NCBI GenBank assembly: GCA_964529715.1
Contig: CAZGXI010000017.1
Location: 29,672-93,671 of the forward strand
Length of the DNA stretch: 64,000 bases
Source: CAZGXI01 sp964529715
Lineage (GTDB): Bacteria > Chloroflexota > Anaerolineae > Aggregatilineales > Ch27
Direction of reading: 5' to 3'
A program made the position numbers and the translations under genes. Positions 50,907-59,842 of this stretch are shown here, piece after piece; positions within the stretch are counted from its first letter, which is position 1, and each line of letters starts with the position of its first letter. Below the pieces are notes generated by a model. That model had not been told where the DNA came from. It ran no database searches and was given only the letters and a program-made list of their open reading frames with translations.

Positions 50907-51770
50907 TTACCGCGAAATGACCACGATGCTGCCCAGGATCAGCGCGCTGCCGATCACGCCGGGTAGCGTGAGCGGTTCGCCCAGCGCCAGCCCGATCAGG
51001 ATGCCGCCGACGGGTTCCAGCAGCGCCAGGATGCTCACCACCTGCGCCGGGAGCGTCTTGAGGCCGGTGAAATAGAGCAGGTACGGCAGGCCGAACGACA
51101 GCACGCCGAACGGGATCAGCACCGGCAGGTTCGGGATAGCCTGCGGCAGCGCACTCAGGCCCATCGGCGACAGGACCAGCGCCGCCACGCCCGATCCCCA
51201 CCAGATCTGCCGCGCCATGTTCACCTGCCCGCGCAGCTTGCGCCCAATGATCAGCGGCAGCGAAAAACCCACCCCCGCGCACAGCCCGGCGGCGACCCCG
51301 CCCAGCGCGCCGGGGTCCACCTGAAGGTGAGCGGGGTCCGCCAGCAGGACCACACCGGGTACGGCCAGCAATAGACTGGGTAGCGTGTAGCGCGGACGCG
51401 GCTCCTTGAGCAGCAGCGGGGCCAGCAGCGCCATGTAGATCGGCGTGGTGTTCACCAGCAGCGCCGCCGTGCCCGCGTTGATCTGCTGAATGGAGAAGAT
51501 ATACATCATCGCCACCAGCGCCATGCAGATGCCCATGAATACCAGCAGCAGCGTCGCGTGGCGGGTCGGCGGCAGATACGGCTCGTCGCGCCGGCGGCTC
51601 AACAGTGCCGAGAGGAACAGGAACGAGAACAGCATCCGGTAGAATACGATGGCGGGCGCTTCCAGGCCGTGCGAGAAGCGCGTGAGGATGATCGCCGTGC
51701 TGAAGCAAAACGCACCCAGGGCAACCAGCCCGGCGCTCTGCCAGCGAGAGAGGGGGTGAGCTGTTGTCAT
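50907..51770 (-). CDS. EamA/DMT-family permease
   Basis: 287 aa, ten TM helices in two EamA halves (SAGLVALGAFCFSTAIILTR and GGVAAGLCAGVGFSLPLIIG at the starts of the halves, PVGGILIGLALGEPLTLPGV near the end). Metabolite/drug exporter, substrate unknown. The ATG at 51770 is chosen because TM1 begins just after it; the longer frame upstream lies in a repeat. Confidence 0.85.
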   Translation of the reverse strand: MTTAHPLSRWQSAGLVALGAFCFSTAIILTRFSHGLEAPAIVFYRMLFSFLFLSALLSRRRDEPYLPPTRHATLLLVFMGICMALVAMMYIFSIQQINAGTAALLVNTTPIYMALLAPLLLKEPRPRYTLPSLLLAVPGVVLLADPAHLQVDPGALGGVAAGLCAGVGFSLPLIIGRKLRGQVNMARQIWWGSGVAALVLSPMGLSALPQAIPNLPVLIPFGVLSFGLPYLLYFTGLKTLPAQVVSILALLEPVGGILIGLALGEPLTLPGVIGSALILGSIVVISR

Positions 51771-52012
51771 CAATTCGACCACCAGTCGGGAGCGGCCAAA
51801 ACCAGGCGCACATTGTAGCGGGGAAAGGCCGTCCGTTGCCACCACTACGCTGACGCAGGGATGCTTGAGATTTACGATGTCAACAACCGCTTCACCGCAA
51901 AGAGCGCAAAGGGCGCCAAGAATCCTCAAAGAATCCTGAAAAATCGCACGCATTCCTGGTCGCTTTTGCAGTTATAATCAACTTCCCGTCTTGGACATGG
52001 AGGAATCGTTCT
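51771..52012. other. divergent intergenic region with repeat fragment and -10 box
   Basis: TTCACCGCAAAGAGCGCAAA followed by GGGCGCCAAGAATCC (51893-51927) is a decayed member of the ACCGCCAAG family. TATAAT at 51973-51978 is a likely -10 for the MFS gene starting at 52013. Confidence 0.55.
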
Positions 52013-53347
52013 GTGGAAAGACTGCCGCTGCCCACCCGGATCGCCCGTGCGTTGGGTTATCCGCGCGTGGCCCAGCTTTCGGCGGCGCAGCAGAACGCAC
52101 TGCGCTTTTTCTGGCTGGACGGCCTGTTCGCTGCGCTGTCGGTGGCTCTGGTAGACACCTATTATTCGCTCTACATGCTGGCGCTGGGCGCCAGCAACAC
52201 CCAAGTTGGGCTGGTGAATTCCCTGCTCCAACTCGCCAGCGCGACCTTTTCTGTCCCCGGCGCATTACTGGCCGAACGTAAGGGACACTACAAGCGTGTG
52301 GTGCTGATCAATATGGGCATCCTGGGGCGGCTGATGTGGCTGGTGATGATGGTCGCGCCCTGGCTGCTGGGTGATGAACGGGCGGTCTGGTTGGTGCTGA
52401 TCGCCTGGGTGGGGATCGGCGCGTTTAATGCGCTGGGCAATGCCGCCTGGACGTCGCTCTCGGCGGATGTGGTGCCGGTGCAACTGCGAGGGAGCTATTT
52501 TGCCTCGCGCAACATGGTGATGAGCCTGGTGCGGCTGGCGGCAGTGCCGCTCGCCGGGCAGATCATCAACCTGGTCGGCGCGCCGGGCGGCTACCAGATC
52601 AACTTTGCCCTGGCGATAGGAATCGGGGCGCTGGCCTTTTATTGCTACAGCCGCTTGCCGGAGCACCAGCCCGTGCTGGAGGCCGACACCCCCACAGCGC
52701 CGCAGGCCGCGTCTTCACCGCTGCCCATCCCTGCCGCGCCGTCTCCGCGCGCCCCGCTACGCCTGCCGCGCACCTTCGTGTCGTTCACGGCGGCCCACGC
52801 CACCCTGACCTTAGGCGTCATGTTTGCGGCCCCGTTTTTCACCGTGTATCAGAAAGAAGTAGTCGGGTTCGACGTGGGCACTATCGGCACACTGTCGGCC
52901 ATCAATGGCGTCTTCGGCCTGGTGGCCACACGCTTCTTTGGTCGCCTGCAAGACCGACACGGCAACATCTGGGTGATGCGCTTTGGCGTCGGCGTGGCGT
53001 TGATCCCGCTGGCGTGGATCGGCGTCACCTACCCATTCCAGGCGCTGCTGGCGCAGACGTTCGGTACGCTGGCCTGGACGGGCTACAACCTGGGCGCGTT
53101 CAACCTGCTGCTGTTGAGCACGCCGGACGAACACCGTCCACGCTACATAGCGATCTATAGCACCATCACGGCCCTGGCGGGCATTATCGGCCCGCTGCTG
53201 GGCGGCTGGCTGCTGGACGTAGTGGGCTTTCCGCCGGTGTTTGGCCTGTCGGCGGTGCTGCGCGCCTGCGGCCTGATCCTGTTCCTGGCGCTGGTGCGCG
53301 AACCGGCCGTGAACGGCCCACGTCGGAGCGTCGCAGCGGCATCCTAA
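52013..53347 (+). CDS. MFS transporter
   Basis: 444 aa, 12 predicted helices with a Pro/Ala-rich central loop (about 220-250). A conserved GALLAERKGHYKRV segment is between helices 2 and 3 and ATRFFGRLQDRHGNIWVM is the second-half equivalent (G-x-x-x-D-R-x-G). Substrate unknown. The GTG at 52013 is preceded by GGAGGAATCGTTCT. Confidence 0.85.
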   Translation: MERLPLPTRIARALGYPRVAQLSAAQQNALRFFWLDGLFAALSVALVDTYYSLYMLALGASNTQVGLVNSLLQLASATFSVPGALLAERKGHYKRVVLINMGILGRLMWLVMMVAPWLLGDERAVWLVLIAWVGIGAFNALGNAAWTSLSADVVPVQLRGSYFASRNMVMSLVRLAAVPLAGQIINLVGAPGGYQINFALAIGIGALAFYCYSRLPEHQPVLEADTPTAPQAASSPLPIPAAPSPRAPLRLPRTFVSFTAAHATLTLGVMFAAPFFTVYQKEVVGFDVGTIGTLSAINGVFGLVATRFFGRLQDRHGNIWVMRFGVGVALIPLAWIGVTYPFQALLAQTFGTLAWTGYNLGAFNLLLLSTPDEHRPRYIAIYSTITALAGIIGPLLGGWLLDVVGFPPVFGLSAVLRACGLILFLALVREPAVNGPRRSVAAAS

Positions 53348-53350
53348 GGC

Positions 53351-53623
53351 TCAGATATGTTCAAACCCCTCGGCGTTCAGCACAAAGAGGGTCGCTTTGT
53401 GTTCGTCCGGCGGCGGTTCATCGTGACAGGCGAAGCGGATCACGTCCAGGGCGCTTTTGAGCTGGCTTTCGTCCACCCCGATGATCAGCGTCGTATAGCC
53501 GCGCCGCAGGAAACCGCCTGTACTGCTCAGACGTGTGACCGAGTACTGGTGTGCTACCAGGGCGTTGACCACGTGGTCGGCGTTGCTCTGACCGATAATC
53601 GCCAGAATGACTTTTTCTGCCAT
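53351..53623 (-). CDS. c-di-AMP receptor-like protein (PstA/DarA, DUF970), short paralogue
   Basis: 90 aa PII-like protein. VILAIIGQSNADHVVNALVA is followed by VTRLSSTGGFLRRGYTTLIIGV, the signature of PstA/DarA cyclic-di-AMP receptors. Compared with its neighbour it lacks most of the internal B-loop (jumping from FACHDEPPPDEHKA to TLFVLNAEGFEHI). The TGA of the gene before and the ATG of this one share an A (TGATG), so translation is coupled. Confidence 0.85.
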   Translation of the reverse strand: MAEKVILAIIGQSNADHVVNALVAHQYSVTRLSSTGGFLRRGYTTLIIGVDESQLKSALDVIRFACHDEPPPDEHKATLFVLNAEGFEHI

Positions 53624-53952
53624 CAGTTCACCTGCTCAAAGTGCTCGACGTTAAACACAAAGAGGGTCGCACCACCAATCGTTACTTCGACATAAGCCCC
53701 GATCATGATGGGATGCTCCGCCGAATTCGGGGCGATAGGCATCATGCGGGTACGGCGCTTGCAGGTTTTGCGCAGGAGTGCGATCAAGCCGGCGACCTGC
53801 TCGTCCTCGACGCCCGAAAGCAGCGTTGTGTTGCCCTGGCGAAAAAAACCGCCGGTGGTGGCAATGCGCGTGACGCGGTAGCCTGCCTGGGTGAGGACGC
53901 TGACCACGTCGTCGGCGTCCAGGTCCTGTACGACCGCGATCACCAGTTTCAT
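53623..53952 (-). CDS. c-di-AMP receptor-like protein (PstA/DarA, DUF970)
   Basis: 109 aa. LVIAVVQDLDADDVVSVLTQ and YRVTRIATTGGFFRQGNTTL are the ligand-binding segments, followed by a full B-loop (PIAPNSAEHPIMIGAYVEVT) and FVFNVEHFEQ. PstA trimers bind c-di-AMP between subunits. It precedes the short paralogue, and the two may form homo- or heterotrimers. The GAAAGGAGGCGGGGCCG region provides the ribosome site. Confidence 0.9.
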   Translation of the reverse strand: MKLVIAVVQDLDADDVVSVLTQAGYRVTRIATTGGFFRQGNTTLLSGVEDEQVAGLIALLRKTCKRRTRMMPIAPNSAEHPIMIGAYVEVTIGGATLFVFNVEHFEQVN

Positions 53953-54181
53953 CGGCCCCGCCTCCTTTCATGACTCGTGAGCGATCTCCCGGTAACTGGT
54001 GTTGCCCCATTGTACACTACCTGTGCCCTGTCTGGCATAGAGAAGGGCTTTTTCGGAAGACGGAAATTTCGCACCTGCATGATGTCTGGCGCTTCCCACG
54101 CCACGACGACGGGCGTATGCTTGGGGAGATGCCGAATCGGGCAGCGACGCATTTCTGCCTGTTCATAAGGAAACCTCGACC

Positions 54182-55429
54182 ATGGCTCAACCAGCGCAGT
54201 TCCAGGCGCAGGCCCGCCCGGCGTGGCGGACGCTACCACGCAACGTATGGGTCGTGACGGCGACCAGCTTTTTGACCGACATTTCCAGCGAGATGATCTT
54301 CAGTCTGCTGCCGCTCTTTCTGGCAAATGTGCTCGGCGCCCGCACGAGCGTGATCGGCCTGATCGAGGGCGTGGCAGAAACGACCGCCAGCCTGCTCAAG
54401 CTGTTCTCCGGCTGGCTCTCCGACCGGCTGCGGGCGCGCAAGTGGATCACTGTGGTCGGCTATGGTCTCTCGGCGATCAGCAAACCGTTCCTCTATGTGG
54501 TCACATCGTGGTGGGGTGTGCTGGTCGTGCGCTTCGCGGATCGGGTGGGCAAAGGCGTCCGCACTGCCCCACGCGATGCGCTGGTGGCCGATAGCATCGG
54601 CGAGCAACATCGCGGCCTGGCCTTCGGGCTGCACCGTGCAGGCGACACGGCGGGCGCGGCGGTGGGATTGCTGCTGGCCCTGCTGATCGTGCTAGCGACC
54701 CAAGCCGGCGCGGCGACGCTATCGCGCGACACGTTCCAGGTTGCTGTGCTGTTGAGCATCATCCCGGCGGCGCTGGCGGTGCTCGTGTTGGTCCTGGGCG
54801 CGCGGGATGTGCCCGTCACGTCGCAGCGTCCTGCGCCGCGCCTGACCCTGCGCGGCTTTGACCGACGTTTTTACTTTTTTCTGCTGGCGGTAATCGTGTT
54901 CACCCTGGGCAACTCGTCGGATGCTTTCCTGATCCTGCGGGCGCAGGAGCGCGGCCTGGACGTGGCGGGCGTAATGGCGATGGTGCTCAGCTTCAATGTC
55001 GTCTATGCGCTGGTTTCGGGGCCGGCGGGGGCACTGTCGGACCGGGTGGGGCGGCGGCGGCTGATCGTGGGCGGCTGGCTGATCTACGGGCTGATCTACC
55101 TGGGCTTCGCGCTGGCGGCGCAAAGCTGGCAGGTGTGGGGGCTGTACGTTTTGTATGGTGTTTACTACGGCGCGGCGGAGGGCAGCGCAAAGGCCCTGGT
55201 AGCCGACCTGGTGCAGCCAGACAAGCGCGGCACAGCCTACGGCGTCTATAACGCGGCGGTCGGACTGATGGCCTTTCCGGCCAGCGCCGTTGCGGGTGTG
55301 TTGTGGCAGGGCGTGGGTGGCTGGAGCGGCTTCGGGCCGGGCGCGCCGTTCCTGTTTGGGGCGCTCCTGGCGCTGGTGGCAACGGCGATCCTGGTCTGGG
55401 GCGTGCGTGGAAGGCCTTCTGGGGCGTAG
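54182..55429 (+). CDS. MFS transporter
   Basis: 415 aa, 12 helices. VTATSFLTDISSEMIFSLLP at the start, GWLSDRLRARKWITVVGYGL (MFS motif A) between helices 2 and 3, VRFADRVGKGVRTAPRDALV, and DRVGRRRLIVGG in the second half. The motif with DRVGKGVRTAPRDAL is typical of a group of uncharacterised metal/drug MFS exporters. AAGGAAACCTCGACC precedes the ATG. Confidence 0.88.
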   Translation: MAQPAQFQAQARPAWRTLPRNVWVVTATSFLTDISSEMIFSLLPLFLANVLGARTSVIGLIEGVAETTASLLKLFSGWLSDRLRARKWITVVGYGLSAISKPFLYVVTSWWGVLVVRFADRVGKGVRTAPRDALVADSIGEQHRGLAFGLHRAGDTAGAAVGLLLALLIVLATQAGAATLSRDTFQVAVLLSIIPAALAVLVLVLGARDVPVTSQRPAPRLTLRGFDRRFYFFLLAVIVFTLGNSSDAFLILRAQERGLDVAGVMAMVLSFNVVYALVSGPAGALSDRVGRRRLIVGGWLIYGLIYLGFALAAQSWQVWGLYVLYGVYYGAAEGSAKALVADLVQPDKRGTAYGVYNAAVGLMAFPASAVAGVLWQGVGGWSGFGPGAPFLFGALLALVATAILVWGVRGRPSGA

Positions 55430-55467
55430 CGACGGCTTACACGGGGGGCATGGCGGTGAATTTCAGG

Positions 55468-55563
55468 CGGGAGTGGATGGGAGTCGAACCCACCGCGGCC
55501 TGCTCTGCGCAACCCGCCACCGATTTTGAAGACCGGGGCGCCCACCGGGACACATCCACCCCC
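55468..55563 (-). tRNA. selC: tRNA-Sec (anticodon TCA)
   Basis: 96 nt with discriminator, read on the minus strand. An 8-bp acceptor stem (GGGGGTGG / CCACTCCC, one G-U), an anticodon arm CCGGT-CTTCAAA-ATCGG with anticodon TCA (complement at 55527-55529), a long extra arm (GGCGGGTTGCGC ... GCAGGCCGC) and a T arm GTGGG-TTCGACT-CCCAT. The 8-bp acceptor and long extra arm are typical of selenocysteine tRNA. CCA is not encoded (GCCT follows). Decodes UGA as selenocysteine with SelB/SECIS elsewhere. Confidence 0.9.
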
Positions 55564-55710
55564 ATCCGCAAGGATAGCGCAGCGGTGCGTGCCCGTCAAC
55601 CGGCGTCGAATCCCCGCCGAATTCCCCTGGCCCTCCCCGCGTATAGGGAAGGGAAAATTCTTGCCAACGGCACCCCCTCTCCGTTTACGGAGAGGGGGCC
55701 GGGGGTGAGG
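55564..55710. repeat. purine/pyrimidine-block interspersed repeats between tRNA-Sec and the PBP gene
   Basis: GGCCCTCCCCGCGTATAGGG then AAGGG, and CCCCCTCTCCGTTTACGGAG then AGGGGGCCGGGGGTGAGG (about 55630-55712). Same family as near 19150 and inside 22573-22712; the second copy reaches to the PBP stop codon. Confidence 0.6.
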
Positions 55711-58700
55711 TTACATTCCACGCCGCACGGTGAATGTCACCGGTGGGCTGACGGCGGTGTTGCCTGCCGCGTCGCTGGCCTCCGCCGTCAGGACGTGTTC
55801 CCCCAGCGTCGTCAGCGGGATAGCGGCGGCAAAAGGCGCGGTGGTCACGGTGACAAGCGGCTGCCCGTCCAGCAGGTAAACGACCTGCGTCACCCCGACA
55901 TTGTCACGGTAGGTCACGGCGGCGTCAAGGAGCGGGTTCGGCGCAGTGACGCGCAGCTCGAAGCCCTCCTCCGGCGCGCTGATGGCGACCTCCGGCGGGG
56001 TGTTGTCTACCGTCACCTGGATCACGCTCTCTTCGATGGTTTGATCGGCGGTGACGGCTTGCAGGCGCAGGCTGTACAGGCCGTTCAGCCCGGCGGTGTT
56101 CCAATTGCCCAGCAGGGCGCCGCGTGCGGGGGTGAACACCGGCTGGCCGATCTGGAGCCACTCGGTGGGGTTAAGGCCCTGGCCGTAGGCAAGCTGATAG
56201 TACTGGAAGCGCGGCAGGCTGGCGTTGCCGCGAATCTCCACCGTGCCACCCACGTAAGACAGCGGGGCGGGCGACAGAATCGCCACCGGGCCGAAGACGG
56301 TCGCCGGGGCGATGGTGTCGAACTCCTGCGGCTCGCTCGGAATACCCTGTGCGGCGGCCCAGGCCTGCGCTTCGGGTGGGTAGCGGAAGTACACGCGCTG
56401 CTCAATCAGATCAGGCGGCGTGCTGGCGGTGGCGCGCCTGCCGTTTTCGCGGTTGACCTCCACACGCACGTAATAGGTGTCCTGTTGGATGGGTTGCGTG
56501 CCCTCGTAGAAGACCTCCGTCACTACCGGACAGACGTCGGTAGGCAGCAGGCCGCTGACGGCGCACACCTGCCCCTCGACAATCGAGGGCGGGCGTGTCC
56601 AGTCGGCTACCGGCAGGTTATCGCGTTGAAGGACGTAGCGCAGCACGGCGTTCCACACCGGAACAGGGCCGTTCTGCGCGGTCAGGCGCGTGGTTGGCGT
56701 GCGGTCGGTGTTGCCGACCCACACCCCTACCACCACCTGTGGCGTGTAGCCAACTGCCCAGTGACTGGTCGCGTCGGCGTCGCCACCGGCGTAAATCGCC
56801 GCCGGGCGGCCCACATCGAACACGTTGTTCGCGCCGAAAGTCCGCACGCGCAATTCGCGGTCGCCCAGGACGTGGTTCATCAGGTAGGCCAGCGCCGGGT
56901 CGAGTGTGTCGCGGGCAGCGGGTTGATATTCCCACAGGACGTTCCCCGTCGCGTCCTCGATGCGCAGCACGGCCACCGGGTCCAGCACGCGGAAGCCGGG
57001 CCGTTCCGACGCGCGCGGCACAGGCGCGCCGATCATGCGCCCGCCGTTGGCGAACACGCCGAAGCTGAAGGTCAGGTCGGCCAGGGTGGCATCACCGCCG
57101 CGCGCCGAAAGCGATAGATCGTAGGCGGTGACGCCGGCCTGTAAGCTGTTGAGGCCCATCCGATGCGCCGTGCGGATTACCTCGGCTACGCTGACCCAGT
57201 TCATCACCTGGGCGGCGGGCGGCGCTGCATCGGTGACGGCGGCCTCGCGCAGGCTGATCGGCCCCCGGTAGCTGCCATCCGCACTGACGGCCTGGTAGTC
57301 TCCCTGCGCGCCTTGTCGGAAGGTCTGGAACACATCGAGCGTCATGGTCGAGGGCGGGTAGCCCTGCGAGAAGGCGGTGAGGTAAATGTAGGGCCGGATC
57401 AGGCTGCCGGGCGGGTAGTCCGCTGCCGCCGAATCGACCGCCCCGCCGATGTCGGCGTTCCAGTAGTCCACGCTGCCCACGTAGGCCAGCACCTCGCCTG
57501 TCTCTGGGCGCAACACCACGACGGCGCCATTGCTGAGCAGATGTGGCACGCCCACGTCGGCGCGATTCAGAGCGGGCAACAGGTTGGCGGCGACGCACGG
57601 CTCGCCGATGGCGGTGGTGTAGACGAAGGCCGGGTCGATGCCGCCCAGCCGCGCGATCTGCGTGCGCAGGACGCATTCGGCCTGATATTGCAGGTCCAGG
57701 TCCAGCGCAGTCGTCACGCGCAGGCCGCCGCCGGCCATCAGCCGCGCGCCGTCGTAGCCCGCCTCGTTGAGCAGGCTTTCGGCCTGCCGTCGGGCCAGCA
57801 GCGCGAAGTGCGGCGCAACCACGTCTGTCGAAGCCAGGGGGCGCGTTATGTCGATGACAGCACCGGCGGAATCGGCCTCCTCCGGCCCGATAAAACCATA
57901 GGCTACCATCGCGTCGAGCACGACTTCCTGGCGGCGGTGGGCCGTCTGCGGCTGGTCGAAGGGGTTCACCGACGGCGAGGCGGGGATTCCGGCCAGCAGC
58001 GCCGCCTCGCCCAGGGTCAGTTCTGCGGCGCTCTTGCCCAGGTACACGCGCGCCGCCGCCTCGATGCCGTAAGCGCCGTTGCCGTAAAAGGCCGTGTTGA
58101 GATACCAGGCCAGCAGGTCTTCCCGCGAGAAGCGCCGCCGCAGTTCCAGCAGCAGCACGGCTTCAGTCAATGGGCGGTCGGGGTGATCGGCAGCCATCTG
58201 GCTCACGGGCAGCAGCGTGTGCCGGATCAGGTACAGCAAGATGGGATCGCGGGGGGCCTGCCCACCCGTCACTGCCGCGAACAGCGCATCCGCCAGCCCG
58301 CCGATGGAAAAACCGGGCCGGGCGAAGTAGTCGCCATCTTCGATGGCGACCGCCGCCTGCCCGACGTAAGGCGGCAGATCGGCCAGGGCGACCCAGGGCG
58401 CTTCGCCGCCCAGGGGATCGGTCACGCGGAACAGGATGTGGCGCGCGTCGCGGTCCAGCAGCAGGGTCGGCTCGCCCGAACCGACCGCCGCCGGGCGGGC
58501 TGCCTGCGGATCGGCGGGGATGACGGACGCCGCGCCAAAGTACCCGGCCACGCCCGCCGCCGCTGCGACTCCCACGCTGACGACGATCACCATGATGAAG
58601 ACGGCCAAGCCGCCCATCCCGCCGATCAGGGCCGGGCCGGGGCGGGATTCCCGGCGGCGACGCTGGCGGCGGCGAATGATCTGGCTAACCGAACTCAAAC

Positions 58701-58731
58701 GCTCCCTCCTGCGCAGGTGTACTATACTCAT
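55711..58731 (-). CDS. class A penicillin-binding protein with degenerate catalytic motifs and Ig-like C-terminus
   Basis: 1,006 aa. A basic cytoplasmic tail and one TM helix (about 38-68). A GT51-like domain follows (about 90-300): AIEDGDYFARPGF keeps the catalytic Glu and AWYLNTAFYGNGAYGIEAAA is well conserved, but the TITQQ motif is replaced by DPILLYL. In the transpeptidase domain (about 400-720) the SxxK Ser443 is followed by Arg (PPGSLIRPY), SxN is lost (APPAA), and KTG reads YAG (AAIYAGGDADATSHW). The fold-typical WAVGYTPQVVVGVWVGNTD is intact. The last ~170 residues are Ig/big-like. Probably a non-catalytic cell-wall scaffold rather than an active PBP. The ATG at 58731 is preceded by GCGCAGGAGGGAGCGTTTG. 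Confidence 0.85.
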   Translation of the reverse strand: MSIVHLRRRERLSSVSQIIRRRQRRRRESRPGPALIGGMGGLAVFIMVIVVSVGVAAAAGVAGYFGAASVIPADPQAARPAAVGSGEPTLLLDRDARHILFRVTDPLGGEAPWVALADLPPYVGQAAVAIEDGDYFARPGFSIGGLADALFAAVTGGQAPRDPILLYLIRHTLLPVSQMAADHPDRPLTEAVLLLELRRRFSREDLLAWYLNTAFYGNGAYGIEAAARVYLGKSAAELTLGEAALLAGIPASPSVNPFDQPQTAHRRQEVVLDAMVAYGFIGPEEADSAGAVIDITRPLASTDVVAPHFALLARRQAESLLNEAGYDGARLMAGGGLRVTTALDLDLQYQAECVLRTQIARLGGIDPAFVYTTAIGEPCVAANLLPALNRADVGVPHLLSNGAVVVLRPETGEVLAYVGSVDYWNADIGGAVDSAAADYPPGSLIRPYIYLTAFSQGYPPSTMTLDVFQTFRQGAQGDYQAVSADGSYRGPISLREAAVTDAAPPAAQVMNWVSVAEVIRTAHRMGLNSLQAGVTAYDLSLSARGGDATLADLTFSFGVFANGGRMIGAPVPRASERPGFRVLDPVAVLRIEDATGNVLWEYQPAARDTLDPALAYLMNHVLGDRELRVRTFGANNVFDVGRPAAIYAGGDADATSHWAVGYTPQVVVGVWVGNTDRTPTTRLTAQNGPVPVWNAVLRYVLQRDNLPVADWTRPPSIVEGQVCAVSGLLPTDVCPVVTEVFYEGTQPIQQDTYYVRVEVNRENGRRATASTPPDLIEQRVYFRYPPEAQAWAAAQGIPSEPQEFDTIAPATVFGPVAILSPAPLSYVGGTVEIRGNASLPRFQYYQLAYGQGLNPTEWLQIGQPVFTPARGALLGNWNTAGLNGLYSLRLQAVTADQTIEESVIQVTVDNTPPEVAISAPEEGFELRVTAPNPLLDAAVTYRDNVGVTQVVYLLDGQPLVTVTTAPFAAAIPLTTLGEHVLTAEASDAAGNTAVSPPVTFTVRRGM

Positions 58732-58815
58732 AGACGAGGCAACATCCGTTGCCTACAATAGCATGTCAGCCGATCCACCGCCAGCGGGCGGATGTTTGCA
58801 AGAGGAGAGAAGGGC

Positions 58816-59187
58816 ATGGCGGACTACATTCTCATCGCGGAAGACGACCTCGATTCGCGCCAGTTGATCGCCGACCTGCTTGAGGTGTTGGGCTACGCCA
58901 TCCGCGTGGCCGATAACGGCCAGGTCGCGCTGGACATGGCCCTGACCGAAAAACCCCGCCTGCTGCTGCTGGACGTGGCAATGCCGGTGAAGAGCGGGCT
59001 GGACGTGACCCGCCAGATCAGGGCGCACTACGGCGACGAAGCGCCGCCGATCTTCTTGATGTCGGCTTACGGGCAGCGCACCGACGTCGAGGATGGGCTG
59101 CTGGCCGGGGCCAACGATTACCTGACCAAGCCGTTTTCGCCGGTCGAACTGCTGGACAAAGTCCGCGCGGCGATGGAGCAATATTGA
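58816..59187 (+). CDS. single-domain response regulator (receiver)
   Basis: 123 aa. Acidic pair in IAEDDLDSRQ, phospho-acceptor in RLLLLDVAMPVKSGLDV, conserved Ser in FLMSAYGQRTD and Lys in LTKPFSPVELLDKV: a complete receiver domain with no output domain, CheY/Spo0F-like. AAGAGGAGAGAAGGGC precedes the ATG at 58816 (an earlier in-frame ATG lies inside the ribosome-site region). No kinase is adjacent. Confidence 0.93.
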   Translation: MADYILIAEDDLDSRQLIADLLEVLGYAIRVADNGQVALDMALTEKPRLLLLDVAMPVKSGLDVTRQIRAHYGDEAPPIFLMSAYGQRTDVEDGLLAGANDYLTKPFSPVELLDKVRAAMEQY

Positions 59188-59200
59188 ACACCGGCTCGAC

Positions 59201-59842
59201 TCAGTCGATGATGTACTTCAATCTCCTAAGTGTGTCGGTCAGCCGTGCAAGAAATTCCTGATATGCCGGTACTTGTTCTAACCGCTCAAGGCGGATGTGG
59301 AGCGCCAGTGGGCGATACACGTCGGCAAGAGGAATGCTCTTGCGTCTGCTGGGCCTGGCGTTTTGAACAGCGTTTTTAAAAACTTCCTTTGGGTTTGGCA
59401 CCGATTCCACGTCTCTCGCATGTTGAGGGAATCCTGAACGCTGTTGGCTTAGCTCAGTACCGACTGCCTTGCGGAATGCCTCAAAATCGACCAGCATCCA
59501 GGCTTCGGTCATGCGCACCGGGATCACGGGGACAATATTTTTGTTCAGAGCGCCCTTACTGCGCTGGACTTTTGCGTAACCTGGCTCAAAGCGTTGCCGG
59601 TAGGCTTTTTGTGTATTGGGAGCGTCCGCGTCAAGGTGGAATATGACCAGAGCATAACCGCGACTTTCCCTGGCAACACGCTCCATCGTTTCGTCCTGAC
59701 GGCTTGATTTGTCAACGTGGATATCGGTAACAAAAATATCAAGCTGCGGCAGCAAGTTTTGCAGTATTCTCTCAATCAGGGGAATCAGGAAACAATTATC
59801 TGTGTTTCCCTCTCCGTAGAAGCCGCAAAACAGTAATTTCAC
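59201..59842 (-). CDS. DUF4276-like TOPRIM-type protein, partner of the AAA ATPase
   Basis: 213 aa. FYGEGNTDNCFLIPLIERIL (Glu11) and LVIFHLDADAPNTQKAYRQR (Asp71, Asp73) match the E and DxD metal ligands of TOPRIM-like DUF4276 proteins. PVIPVRMTEAWMLVDFEAFR follows, also typical. GTG start at 59842 overlaps the ATPase stop by 4 nt (GTGA), so the pair is translationally coupled. It is expected to be a nuclease-type effector; this is inferred from the fold. Confidence 0.75.
   Translation of the reverse strand: MKLLFCGFYGEGNTDNCFLIPLIERILQNLLPQLDIFVTDIHVDKSSRQDETMERVARESRGYALVIFHLDADAPNTQKAYRQRFEPGYAKVQRSKGALNKNIVPVIPVRMTEAWMLVDFEAFRKAVGTELSQQRSGFPQHARDVESVPNPKEVFKNAVQNARPSRRKSIPLADVYRPLALHIRLERLEQVPAYQEFLARLTDTLRRLKYIID

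Noticed and set aside
51771..51953. N-terminal extension of the EamA transporter
   Set aside because: The extra 61 codons run through a repeat fragment and precede the first TM helix with no family similarity.
55303..58761. Very long open frames opposite the PBP gene and tRNA-Sec (604 and 532 codons)
   Set aside because: They are antisense to a gene with clear domains, have no recognisable motif and arise from high GC and low stop-codon density.
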